A stretch of 64,000 bases of DNA from Lineus longissimus (Eukaryota; Nemertea; Pilidiophora; Heteronemertea; Lineidae): contig NC_088316.1 in the NCBI RefSeq assembly GCF_910592395.1, positions 17,670,001 through 17,734,000 on the forward strand, given 5' to 3'. The translations under genes were made by a program, and so were the position numbers. How positions within the stretch are numbered: position 1 is the stretch's first letter; the number at the start of each line of letters is the position of its first letter. The notes beneath the pieces were generated by a model. The model saw only the letters and a program-made list of their open reading frames with translations. It was not told the DNA's origin and searched no databases. This document shows, in pieces, positions 11,101 through 22,701 of this stretch.

Positions 11101-14100
11101 GTATTTCATGGAAGTAGGATACAGTATTACAAAGTTTACAAGGCATTATGCATGGGCTGCCCATATCATGCACACTGCCGAAGAAATAAAGCCAGGTTGG
11201 CAGAATTAATTGCACAGGTTCTGAAAAACAGTATGGTTGCAGGGTAAAGTGATAAGCTTTGATTAATTTCCTCTGCTAGTCATAGTTTGTTGGAATTGCC
11301 TTCGTACATTTCTGTGGTCTTTATTGGCAAGAAAACAAGAGTATACTTCAGAAAGTCCAAAAACTGAATCTGCTGTGGTTAGACTCAGTTAGAGAGCGAT
11401 TCCATGCATTGTCTTCAATCTAAGATGGTCAACGAATAGTTCTCTTAAAAACGGTACTCTGTATGTTTAGATATGTTTCTAAGAGGAAGCCAGGAAGTCT
11501 AGATGTACGATGCATAAATAGAACATGTAGAATCACTCTCCAACCACTGCAGTCAGTGCTGATGCCTTAAACAGCATATTCCCAGATGTACGTTCATCAG
11601 CGGGTTTTCAATACATTGATTGTCCAACATTGTCTCCAGTATTGATCTCCATTATCAAGCCAGACAGAAAGTCATGTACATTCAGTTGGCGAGAGAAGTT
11701 CATGTATTACCAGCAGTGTATTCTGGTATTACTAATTCCCCAGTGCAACATGATGGCTCATTCTGTGTTGGTCATACGATAATTGGCAATTGCACACTAA
11801 TTAAGTGTATAGACCATGAGAATTCCTGCATTTTCATTTGTCAATAAATTTGTAAATGACTTCTGAAATTGTGTGTATGGGCACTAGGATTCCGCCTAGT
11901 ACTGTTTTCAAAAAGTGAATCTCAAAAGCTACAATGTATCATCAACCTTTGCGTGACATCTAGTATGAAACCACATGTCGACACAAGTCGAATTTCGGAG
12001 GTATTCAGACTCCCAAGACTCCCATTGTGACATGGCCTGCGATCACTGAGTGTTGTACTTGTTTTCAGTGAGCTCTAAGTTTTGCCTTCTAGAATCACCT
12101 GTTGGTGCATCTTCCTTATGATAGGTGTTGTTTTGAAGGAAGTGAACTGCATTGTGGAACTCAACACCACTGGCATTGAGCAGTTTCTAGGCTTACACTA
12201 CCTGTATACTCGCTCTCTCGGCTTGGTGAGCTGTTTATGAGGTGGAACTCGACTCTTTTCACATAACTTTGCAAGCAGAAAAGCTGCAGGCTACTTGTTG
12301 ATTCTGTCCGAAACTATGTTTTGACCGGAATTTTGAACTGAAACTTGTTCATATCTCGACCGGTTGTTTGATAATTTGAAGACAAAAAACATCTATTCAG
12401 ACGGAACGTTGTTTTGAAACCTGCCCTGTCATTTATGTATCACCTTCACCTTATCATGTTCAAATTGTCAATTACATGTAGCATTGAATTAGTTCACAGC
12501 AATTTTAATAATCAAATTATTTTTTGTTGTGAGTTTTGATATTGCTTGTTATGTGAAAGAGGTAAATCAGAAAAGAGCGATGCGGGGCTGATGTTAGTCT
12601 GCTTACCTGTGATAGGTATAATTATATCAAAAAAACAACCTGTGCATGCCTTAAAAGTGCGTGGTTGGTGCAGCAGTAGTTGCAAATTGGCAAAAAATTG
12701 CTAAAATTGGCAACAGAATTTCTGTGTGAGATTATCACCAAAATTGGAGCAAAATTTTCTCTTGATACATTTTGTAAATTGTTTTGGCACTTTGGAGAAC
12801 ACCATCATTATCCTTCTGCTACTAGTGCTGGTTTCTTGCATCATAAATCAAATACACTAATTTCAAACGCTTTGTCATTCCAGGTTGTCCAGCAGCTGTT
12901 AGATGGCGGTGCGAGACCTGAAGAGATTGACAACGACGGCCGCATCCCCCTGATCCTCGCTGCCCAGGAAGGCCATCAGGAAGTGGTACAAAAACTAGTC
13001 GAAGGGAAGTCGCCTTTAGATTACAAGGCACACGATGGCAAGAATGCTTTCCGGTGTGCGGCTTTCGAAGGTCACAAGGAGGTAGTCAGTTATCTCTTGA
13101 CCCAGGAGACAGACTTGAACTACAAGGACATGGATGGCCGATCAACGTTGTACGTCCTTGCACTCGAAAGTCGTATCGCAATGGCAAGTTTCTTGCTCGA
13201 AAATGGTGCTGACGCCGAAAGCTGTGATTTGGAGGGGCGTACGCCACTGCATGTCGCGGCATGGCAGGGTCACGTGGAGATGGTGGAAATGTTGCTGAAC
13301 TTCCAAGCGAATGTGAACGCGGTGGATAATGATAACCGAACTTCTTTGCAATCTGCGTCTTGGCAGGGCCATGTGGATATTGTCAAGCTTCTGCTGCAGA
13401 ACGGTGCAGACGTGAATCATACTTGTAACCAGGGCGCGACGGCTCTCTGCATTGCTGCGCAAGAAGGACATGATGATGTCGTGAAAGTACTTCTGCAATA
13501 TAAAGCCAATCCAAATCATGCTGATCAGTTTGGTCGCACTGCCATGCGGGTGGCCATTAAAGGAGGCCATACCAAGTGTGTGGCAATCCTTGAGGAATTT
13601 GGTGCTGTTTCATCTTCGTCGAATGGTGTGAACAAACGCGGTGGTTCAGCGAGTGGTTCAGGTGACAGCAAGCAGTCGGGCTCTTCTGCATTCACCCACG
13701 TCAGTGCGTTAGCCAATGGACATATCGCATCACCAGCTGAGTCCCCAGAATCTACAGCTGACAAGCGCAAGTCGTTCATGTCAAACCAGTCATCTAAGTC
13801 GAGCAGTAACTTGACATCGAACTCTTCATTAGACCGCAAGGACCCTAATCGTAGAGATGGCAACTCCTCGCTGCAAAGCCTGCCCTTCACCATGGACATT
13901 GCGTTGAGTTTCACTCAGCAGATTCAGCAATGCACACATAATTCTAAAGGAAAGGGCAACAGGCCTGTGTCCAGGGTTCTGTCTCCTGTTAGTGAACCAC
14001 AGAGCCCAGTGCACACACCAGTTGGGGGCTCACCTATTAGTGACATTCAAAGCCTTGCCATGCTACGCATATCCCCTGAAAGTATGCCACAGTTCACAAC

Positions 14101-14608
14101 GACTCCAAATCCTACTGCCAAGCATGTCACACCAAAACGAGAGCCTCTCCCATCATCGATTCACATCATCATGAACCCAAACGCTGAATTTCTCAGTGCC
14201 CAGGATGAGCCAGATGAAGAACCAGTTTGGCAGTTAAATCCTCAGCTACGGGCCCATGCCATGGGTGCAAAAGCAAACGTGGCAAGGTTAGAACTGCATA
14301 AACGAAAGGGTTCTTTACCAGAATCTGGTAGCCCGAAAATGGGACAACGAGCCCTTAGTATGAAGTCGCCAGAAACACGCAAGAAACAAAATGGAGTTCG
14401 TTCAAATCCGACTGTCATTTCGAATCCAACTGTGAACAATCCGACATATGGAATTGTTGGGAATATTAATGGATACGTGAATCAGCTAGCCAACCTTGCT
14501 GAGGACAGCCTGAATGCCATTGGTGGAGCCCCTCCTGTACCTCCGCCACATCGAACGAAGGCACAGAGGCCGACTGGACTTCCAATCAAGAAGGAGACAC
14601 CATTATAA
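8135..14608 (+). CDS. ANKRD50: ANKRD50 orthologue: P-loop NTPase-like domain plus 17 ankyrin repeats
   Basis: Two coding exons, 8135-10600 and 12884-14608, join in phase 0 (GAG|gtaggt and cattccag|GTT) to give 1396 residues, close to vertebrate ANKRD50 (about 1430). ANKRD50 is an endosomal protein that works with SNX27-retromer and the WASH complex in recycling membrane proteins. Residues about 10-480 hold a NACHT/STAND-like ATPase with a Walker [10 protein letters not shown] at 39-47, a Walker B-like [10 protein letters not shown], and the family block [21 protein letters not shown]. From about 500 to 1064 I count 17 ankyrin repeats of about 33 residues (DGRTAL..AA..GH..VV..LL..GADVN). The tail is Ser/Pro-rich and disordered and ends KKETPL. 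The 2.3-kb intron interrupts repeat 10 exactly after FEGHKE. An in-frame stop precedes the ATG, which fixes the start. Codon use is uniform and no lesions were seen. Confidence 0.97.
10601..12883. other. ANKRD50 intron
   Basis: The only intron inside the ANKRD50 coding sequence. It is AT-rich and I see no conserved reading frame in it. The ORF crossing the acceptor (from 12680) continues into exon 2 by chance; its intronic part lacks ankyrin character. Confidence 0.8.
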
Positions 14609-17360
14609 TGCATGTAGGTACATTTACTCTGTATGATAATTGTGGACCCCTCTTGTAATGTAACGTACCATAGAATGAAAACATGCCTCTTATTGAGGTA
14701 GAAGTTCAATCAATTGTGCAGAGGCGTGCTTCTTGTGAGCTCAATATTTCATGTATCTCGGGTGACACAACAGTGGTGTATCGTGATTCTGGTTTACTGA
14801 AAAATGTAGACATATGATTGACTCATATTTGGTGTTCTCGTTTCAGTTTGAGCTGGACGTTATGGAGTGGTCGTGGTGGAGCTCATTCTGGCGAAACTAA
14901 TGTTGGGAACGACTTCAACCTGGAGCATCTACGTGGATGTGTTTACTGCCAGCATTTTCATTGACTGTTACACAAAGAAAAATAGATACACAATGTAGTA
15001 TGTATGTGTGCTTTTCATATATTTCGTTGATCATGGCCTGATTAAATTCATAATTTTTTATTTAAGAGGTCATTACATTCTGATAGGCAAGCACTAGACA
15101 AGAAATTCACTGCTTTTTCTTGTTCCAAAAAGTATATCTGTGGCACTGTGTAATTTCGTGATCTTTCAAGCAGCATGTGAAAAAATAAGCGAAGGTACAC
15201 GTAGGCTTGCTGTGCCCAAAATACATGTTGTGTTCGGTGGCGCGTTGATGTATTCAGTTAGAAGTGCAATCTAGTCCAGTACTTTGAGACATTGGTGCTC
15301 AGAATTTATTGTAAGATATATTGTAAATAATGCTTTAGCACTGTGCCAATGTTAAGTGTGACTATGTCAACTTGGGCCATAGATAGACATAACTGTTGGT
15401 CATGAATCGATCTGTCACCTGTTTTCAAGACTGAATGTCTATCTCATCTTTGAATCCGTCACTTGGATCAGAAGAAATGCACTTTAAAATGTACTGGTGC
15501 GTAACTTGAAAATGATTTGATGATAAATTCATCTGGTATGCTTTGAGTGTGGTGGCGTACATAGATCTTGTATGTACCTGTGATGCATACTGACATGTTC
15601 ATCTGGCTGTACATGATGCTTAGTCCTGTATTACGAACTTGTATTGTTATTTGCTTCGTAGCGTGAGTGAGTTTTGTACATAGCCATTGATGTATCATAT
15701 ACATGTATGTAGATCTACACATATTGTACAGAGTGGCTTACAATGTCAATGATATACAGATACAGATTTCCTTGAGGCGTTCCCTAAATGCTGTTGTGTT
15801 GACTGAGATATAAGTACCATAAATGCCAGGTTTCAACGCATTTGCATGTATAATATCTGCACTTTGTGGCACAGACAAACACAATGTACACAAACAGAGT
15901 ATGCCTTTAAATGTTGAACGTTTCTATAGTAGAATTGACAAGATGTATAAAATACTGGTTTAACTTATCTTCCATGACTGGGGTAGGGGGTAGGGCACCC
16001 ACGATCACATAAGCAAACAATTGAGTAATGTGATATTGTCACAAGTTAATGCAACAAAAAACCTTCCTATTTCAAGCTCTTTGGGGCCATTTCCTGCGCT
16101 ATGATGATTTTTTGCCTTGTCAGTATTCAATCTTCATAATTTAGCTCACAATTTCCTCCGGATGCGTGGACTGTATACGCAGTTTCCAGGCCGAGTCAAG
16201 TGCTCATCGTCATCATGATCTTGAGTATGTGTAAATCTAAACATTATGATTAAATTTTGGGAGTAAACAGGCAAATAATCCATGTCTTGCATTTTGTCTC
16301 CACAAGGATTGATAAAACTAGAGTGCAATGCTGTAATACCTATTTATTAAGGACACCCAGGTTGATAAGGTCAGGTGGATTGAAAATGACCAGACTTGGG
16401 ACCCAATTTTTGTGCTTCCACCAAATGTTGGTACCATCAATGTATGCATTGCCTTGCCTTAAAGTCAATAAATCTTTTTTTATTATGGTTGGGACCGAAT
16501 GTTGTTTGGGGTTTTGTCCATATCACAGGTACCAAGGTATTTTGTTGTAAAACATTGTAAAATTTCTTAAATATTTACAGTTGCAATCTTTACTGGTTGC
16601 TGGGCTTTCGTTAAGCGTACATCCATATATTTCTGGTTGCAAATTATCCAAAAAATATGAGAGAGCCAATTTTAACCCACCCCATTGTGAAGTTGAAAGT
16701 TAAAAATTTCCTATAAGACCTTGAGCAAAATATCCTCTTGGTTAGTTTTCATTTGAGATGACCTAGAAATGTGTGCATTTGTCACATATTTTGCCCTGTC
16801 GAAGATGTTTATTTTTGGCTAGCCTTATGTAGTTTTGATATTACATATATGTGTATCAAATCAAGGGTTGGGAATGCATGTATCATGTTGTCCCTGCCAT
16901 CAAAGCTGTGACAGTATCAGGTGACGGCTGAAGGCCCTTTCCCTTGTATTCATTCTATCAGATGGCTTAGGACACTTATATTGTTCTTCACCATGTACAT
17001 GTACCGTAGGTGTTTGGAGCATAAAATCTGAGCTGTTCGCTTATGATTTTATCACTCTGTCGGTCAGATTCACTTCTATAAAACACATTGATGGAATGTT
17101 TTAAAGTATGTTTTTATATTTCATAATAGATGACTCCATGCTTTGGCTTTTCTGTGTGCCAATGTCAACTTCACAAATAGGAGAAATTTTTGTGAGCTTT
17201 AATTGTGTTTATATTTTGCTCAAATAAATGTAAACTGACACTGTGTCGATAATATTTTGCATATTGCTTTGTATGTGTCTAAAGAACTGTATTGATGTGT
17301 AGTAACAAAGCTCAACTTTTTTCTTTTTTAGTGCCATGATAAAATAAAACTGTCTTCAAT
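14609..17360 (+). other. Probable ANKRD50 3' UTR
   Basis: A long AT-rich stretch follows the stop codon, with no conserved ORF. Polyadenylation signals AATAAA are at 17223-17228 and 17343-17348, giving a 3' UTR of about 2.7 kb if the distal sites are used. Large 3' UTRs are usual for ANKRD50, but this extent is inferred from signals only. Confidence 0.55.
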
Positions 17361-18415
17361 ACATCCATCTTGAGGATTTCCAGAATTTATTTGAATACTC
17401 TGGATGTATTTATTTACACCAATAAGCCTGCACCAACATGTTCTCTGTCGTGAATGTAGGACGCCTGTTTATGACTTTATGTAACCTAGACATCCACTGT
17501 GCAATCCTGAAGTAGAAATAACTACAAATTGGGAATTTATGAGTTCAATGAGGATAACTCACTGACTAGATTTTTGAATGAAAGATGAAATGTTGAAAGC
17601 AAAACAAAACAAGACTTCAGATAAGAAATGAAATTTAGATTTGCACTCCTGAATTCAAAGCTCCATTCAGAGACGGTATCATGCTAGTCAGTCTGAAAAT
17701 CCTAAAATTCCTGTAGGTTGCCAAGGTTTATTTTGATCAAGGTTTTGAGAATAAGGGTAGTATGTGTTTAGTCACGGGCAAATATTGCAATAAAAGTAAA
17801 GACACCTTATTGATAAATTAAAGGCCAGTTTCATTTGTGAAAGTTGTGTGCGTGTGGCTTGCTGGTAGTTAGAAGTAGAGATGATGGTAGGAACAGTTTA
17901 TTGGCATCAGCAGTGTTCCTGCATCAGTGTTACAACACCAGTGTAAAATTATATTCTAAAATACCTTGGTACCGTAAAGTCAACTTTTAAATGGAAAATG
18001 CATAAGCCTCGTTCTGAGAGTGGAGTGTTTTGGACACGCAACCAAGATGCTCTACCAAAGTTCCCTCGGGTTGCACTAAAATGTGGAACCATGCACACAG
18101 CTCACTTCAGAAGTTTGAGGCTCTCAAAACACTGCTTCAAACACAAATCAGCCAAGGAAGCATCAACCACCCTAAGTTTTTTAATGAGCACTACACATAT
18201 TTGCTGAGAAAAACGCTCCAAATAGCCCATTTGCGCGGATTTTAGCGTCACTTGAGCGAGCCGATCCGGACTTCCTATACGGGCTGCCGTAACATAATGT
18301 AAACAACGGCGCTACCGGCGCTCCGGGCAGGCGATGGATGGAATTTGCCAAATTCGCACATATTCAAGTTATTTCGTGGCCTATCTTTTTAAGTTTGAGG
18401 TATTTTAGAATAGAA
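17361..18415. other. Intergenic spacer with a diverged relative of the downstream hairpin and a CpG-rich patch
   Basis: No gene recognised. 18025-18092 resembles one arm of the hairpin at 18416-18580 (shared words GAGTGT, CAACCAAG and CCTCGGGTT). 18235-18350 is locally CpG-rich with GGCGCTACCGGCGCTCC, unlike its AT-rich surroundings. It could be a promoter or a transposon end. Confidence 0.4.
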
Positions 18416-18580
18416 ATTGAACCCTCGGCTTCGGACCTTGGTTGAGTTACCAAGACACTCTCGGGTGGAGCTAAAATTTCGTCCAAACCCTCGCCTGTCG
18501 GCTCGGGTTTGGACTGTATTTTAGCTCCACCCTCGAGTGTCTTGGTAACTCAACCAAGGTCCTCCGCCTCGGGTTCAATT
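18416..18580. repeat. Fold-back element / large hairpin
   Basis: Two arms of about 75 bp are inverted copies of each other with few mismatches, separated by a loop of about 13 bp centred near 18498. The left arm runs from AATTGAACCCTCGG through TTGGTTGAGTTACCAAGACA to GTCCAAACCC. The right arm reads back GGGTTTGGAC, TTGGTAACTCAACCAA, CGGGTTCAATT. There is no coding capacity. This is typical of a MITE or fold-back transposon; no target-site duplication was established. Confidence 0.85.
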
Positions 18581-19529
18581 CCTTAAATTGTAATTTGAAA
18601 ATTTCAAACTCAGTTTCAAATTTTAGATTTGATTGAACAAACCTGACCTTTAATTGTCCCGTGGTCTGCCTTGGTGGTGAACTTTATATTATGACAACTG
18701 AATTGATGTATCAAGATGTAAGCGAAGACGACATAGCATACTGTGACTTATTTGTTCCATTGTAGATTACAAAACAAAACCATGACAAAAACATAGCCAT
18801 TAACTTTTGATTATTTGTTGCTCAATCAAATTCTGTAAATTGAGAATTTTTTGGCAAATTGTTGTGCAGAAATTTCATGGTTGATGCGCTAGACAAGAGT
18901 GGTATAAGTTTTTGTTTGACAGTGCAGTCATGAGAATGAAGCGCTTGTGAAAATTCCTCAGTTTACAGTACATATCTTTCGTATGCAACAATGTTATGTC
19001 ATAGGAAGTTGTTCGATATGGAAGCTGAAGTTGTTGGTAAGGATGTTGCTTGAGAATCTGTCAAAATGGATGCTCTCATGAGAAGCTGTTGTGACAGACG
19101 TTCTCATGGAAATCTAAGTTCGGTACTCTCTTTAAAAATGGGAACACAGTTTCAAAACCACCTTGACGTTTTAACGCCAAGGCTTAGTAATTTAGCTTCA
19201 TTGCTATTGCTAATAGTTGTCTTGATATGTCCAAGTATATGTATCAAAAGTTATCCATTTAAAATAAAGATTTTCTTTAACATTATATTGGATTTTTGTC
19301 TTCTGTTAGACTCGCCTTGTACAAGGTGTGGTAGGGGAAATCCTGTCTGATACAGCTCGCTGCTCGGAGACTGTTCTTCCCAGTGTCCTTTGGTTCCAAG
19401 TCTGACACAAGAGGTCACCTGTCACCTTACCCTAAGTATCTGCTGAGCACCTGATGATGGCTGACTCAAATCCGCAACAGGCTGCTGACACCTATAGTCG
19501 TCCTAGCCCAGGGACAACCAGTAAAAAAC

Positions 19530-21140
19530 ACTGAACAGACTGATGTCATTGTGGAACATCATGAGATGTGTCCTCGGGGACATCAGTATGCCACAACAGG
19601 ATACCATGTACGCACATCGTCCAATGTGTCCTTGGGACACCCGGTATAAAACAAAATGCACTTTTATTTGCACATCCATCGATGTGTCCTCAGGACAGAT
19701 TATTCCATTGTGGCACATCCTCCGATTTGTCCTCGGGACACCCAATAAACATATACCCAAGCTACTTTTGGTCTGACATATCCTTGGGAGCTAAAGTAGG
19801 AGACAAAAAGGTTTCCCAATTGCAAGATTACATCGTCTGATGTGTCCTCGGGACATTCAGTTGATGTGCCTAGAAGAAATAACCGTATTCCCTACTGGCT
19901 CATCGTCCTATATGTGTCCCGGGGACACTCAGTATTGAACAACAGATCTAGATGTCCAAATGGCACATCGTCCGACGTGTCCTCGGGTCACCCGAATGAA
20001 ACAAGATTCCCTCTATCACATCTATTGGCTTCAACATAAAACAACAGGAGTCCATATTTTCACATCGTCTGATGTATCTTGGGACAGTGCGGTATATCAA
20101 TATGGTGTCATACGGGGTGTCCCGAGGACTGGACGATTTGCCGATAGGGAACGTGGCTAATGCTGGGTGTTCCGAGGACATGGATGACAACGAGCTGCAA
20201 GGGCTTCTTTGGTTTCATACTGGATGTCCTGATGAAACAGAGGGCGATGTGCCACCAAAGAATTCTGTGGTCATACTATGTGCCCCGAGGAGACCATTGA
20301 ACGATGTTCCACCAGAATGTTGCTTCATACATATGATGTCCTCAGGACACCGACACATCACACTTGCCACTTTGGAATCCTCTTGTTTAATACCGTCCCT
20401 GTGTCAGGACAGACTACAGCGGGTGGTGTGTCACTGTAGGTAATCCTCTTGTTTCTTACTGGATGCTCCGGGGACAGGGATAGCGACGAGCGGCTTGGTC
20501 TCCAGTAGTTTCACACTGGGTGATGTGCCACATGAGAGATTTGGCAAGAGAATCCTGTGGTCATACTGGGTGTTCTGAGGACACATCGGACGATGTTCTG
20601 CTGATGACACATCATGCAATGGGCCACAAGGGAATCTGGTTGTGTCCTGCTGGGTGCTCAGATGTCACATCTGACAGTGCCACATGAAATCGTGTTGGGG
20701 CATACAGGGGGTTCCGAAGACACATGGGACAATGTGTCACAAGTGAAACATGTGCTTGATTCATAGTGGCTGTGCTGAGGACATGTTTGTCGATGAGCCT
20801 ATGGTGAACCTGTTGTTCCCTACTTGGTGTCTAGAGGATACATTGACGATGTGCCATGAGCGATTTCGTTGTTTCATGCTGGATGTACCCAGGACATATC
20901 AGGCAATATGCCTGAAGTCTTTGAAGATCCTGTTGTTTAATACAGGGTGTTCCGAAGACGTACATGAGGCAATATAACACTTGGGAATCGTACTCAGTGT
21001 CCTGAAGACATGGCTAAAGATATGCCAATGGGGACACATTCAATGATCTCCAAAACGCATGATAGGATGCTGTATGTCAATATGTCATTGTATCAAGCTA
21101 ATGCCCTGTTGGCTGTCCGACATGGATGGGACACCCAGAA
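19530..21140. repeat. Tandem satellite of about 58-bp double-hairpin units, with orientation reversing near 20100
   Basis: More than 20 degenerate copies of a unit of about 55-60 bp. The unit core is CATCGTCCGATG followed by TGTCCTCGGGACA, two adjacent short perfect inverted repeats, then CCCAGTAT and AACAACAGGATTCC. From about 19565 to 20090 the unit runs left to right (cores near 19567, 19625, 19683, 19727, 19841, 19913, 19977 and 20069). From about 20112 to 21010 it runs as the reverse complement (for example near 20566, CTGGGTGTTCTGAGGACAC then ATCGGACGATG). No ORF persists through the array, so it is not coding. A last forward-type unit abuts the palindrome at 21115-21140. Related copies occur at 60105-60360. 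Confidence 0.85.
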
Positions 21141-21150
21141 TATGCATTCT

Positions 21151-21572
21151 TGATAGAAACGCTAGGAAAGTATGAGCGTGGTTACCAGGACGTGTTGTCC
21201 TTGATGTTGAGTCCTAACGGCGACATGGTGCGCAGACGGTGGATCCAGAAAGACTCTCTAGAGAGTCTGGTGGCCTTGGCTTGGGCGCCATCTGGTGGGA
21301 TGTGCATGAACTCAAGGATAGAGACAATAATGTCTTCCAGGCCATGATGGTCCGGGAGGATAACCTCCCGGACCATCATGGCCTGGAAGACATTATTGTC
21401 TCTATCCTTGAGTTCATGCACATCCCACCAGATGGCGCCCAAGCCAAGGCCACCAGACTCTCTAGAGAGTCTTTCTGGATCCACCGTCTGCGCACCATGT
21501 CGCCGTTAGGACTCAACATCAAGGACAACACGTCCTGGTAACCACGCTCATACTTTCCTAGCGTTTCTATCA
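21151..21572. repeat. 422-bp near-perfect palindrome (2 x 211 bp)
   Basis: The sequence from 21151 (TGATAGAAACGCTAGG) is the exact reverse complement of that ending at 21572 (CCTAGCGTTTCTATCA), with the axis between 21361 and 21362 (GGAGGATAACCTCC). The only asymmetry noticed is the A/A pair at 21360/21363. Symmetry stops at 21150/21573. The two strands therefore encode nearly identical 100-residue frames. Such long spacer-less palindromes are unstable in vivo, so this is either a very recent inversion-duplication or an assembly fold-back. Confidence 0.93.
21377..21541 (+). mobile_element. Possible Penelope-like (GIY-YIG) retroelement coding tail inside the palindrome arms
   Basis: The right arm on the + strand (and the left arm on the - strand, as a mirror copy) reads IIVSILEFMHIPPDG, then LSRESFWIHRLRTMSPLGLN, then a stop. 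In GIY-YIG endonuclease domains attached to Penelope-like reverse transcriptases, the C-terminus typically reads E.(F/Y)WI..L.T..P.GLN, so this is probably the 3' coding end of such an element. No GIY or YIG motif and no RT is present, so only a fragment is retained. Assignment is by pattern memory. Confidence 0.5.
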
Positions 21573-21573
21573 T

Positions 21574-22330
21574 TTATTTCTCCGTATGAGCCTTGGCACA
21601 CCATCACTCTCGCATCAGCATAAACCAGCCGATGGTGTCTTCTCTTTTATTAAATATCGTTAACCATGCACCACCTAGCAGGGATATCACCCAGAATCCC
21701 CGTCCTCAAAACACCCGTACGTCACACCATACCTGAAATAGATACAACACCATATCATTTCAGTCATGAGCACAACAGCCCCAACCCTCCTCATATCCCA
21801 CTGATAGAGTACAGCTCCCCCATACTACAATAAGGGAACTGGTCCGACCCACATATCGGACACAAAGGGTCAAGCAGGCCACACTACCTGCCGCATTCCG
21901 TTTAGTCCATTAGCATAACTGATGAGGTCACCTTTGTACCGAAACCGTTTTCAGAGCACACTTAAACCCTGTTGCTTATTTCCCGCCCTAGAATGACGAC
22001 AGCATGTCATTCCCGCGCACACCCTACTGCCCGGAATTACTCTTGACAACCACACCAGTCAAGACCGGGACGTCACAACCACTATTGGTGACGCCACAGG
22101 GACATCCAACCGACGACGACTCACCAACAGGGTTGAGACGTCAAGACGTAAGGACAATCCAACGATATTTTTTCTGATTTGACGTCCCAGTCAGTCACAA
22201 CGGTCTTACCATTGGACACAGCAGCATCACAAAACTACGTTTCCAAACAGAATATGCATTCTGTAAAGTGTCCTCCAGTCCCTAATGACAAATCAACAGC
22301 ACAGAAAGGATTTACAACTGAATCTAATTA
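21574..22330. other. Intergenic spacer
   Basis: C-rich sequence with many CACCC and CCCAC words and no conserved reading frame. It lies between the palindrome and the 3' end of AMDHD2. No signals recognised. Confidence 0.4.
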
Positions 22331-22338
22331 TTCATTGA

Positions 22339-22344
22339 TTTATT
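22339..22344 (-). terminator. Polyadenylation signal of AMDHD2
   Basis: AATAAA on the minus strand, about 360 bp beyond the AMDHD2 stop codon. Confidence 0.55.
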
Positions 22345-22701
22345 AAAGCTATACAAATTACAGCTACTGTGCTCTTTTCAGCACTTTGAAAGAGACCCTT
22401 GAAACCAAGAGTCAATAGCATTTATCCAAACTACCGGCTGATAGTCAGCTTGGTTCCTGATGCAGAGGACCACAAATATTAACATGGACATGTAAACACT
22501 GTTACATTTTCTACCTTGCAATCAATACGACGGCCAGCTGATGGATTTGAAGAATTGAAAGAATGTAGAATCAAAACCTCAGTACATTTAAATAGTCTTA
22601 ATATTAGAGAAAGCACCAAAGTCAAAATAGTGATTCTGAATTCTGACAGAGTTTTCATTGAACGCTGCATAGGAGGTTTGAGCAAATACTCCTTGGAATG
22701 T

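Noticed and set aside
13142-13914. Long minus-strand ORFs opposite ANKRD50 exon 2
   Set aside because: Shadows of the ankyrin-repeat coding strand; no independent conservation.
18235-18350. CpG-rich patch as a promoter of an unseen gene
   Set aside because: No coding exon follows on either strand; it may simply be transposon sequence.
19543-20443. ORFs of 66-123 codons in the satellite as coding tandem repeats
   Set aside because: The frame changes between units and stops are frequent; the conserved feature is the nucleotide dyad, not a peptide.
19530-21010. CRISPR-like array
   Set aside because: The genome is eukaryotic, units are degenerate with no unique spacers, and orientation flips within the array.
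21182-21541. Two overlapping 100-codon ORFs on opposite strands as independent genes
   Set aside because: They are the same sequence read on both arms of the palindrome.
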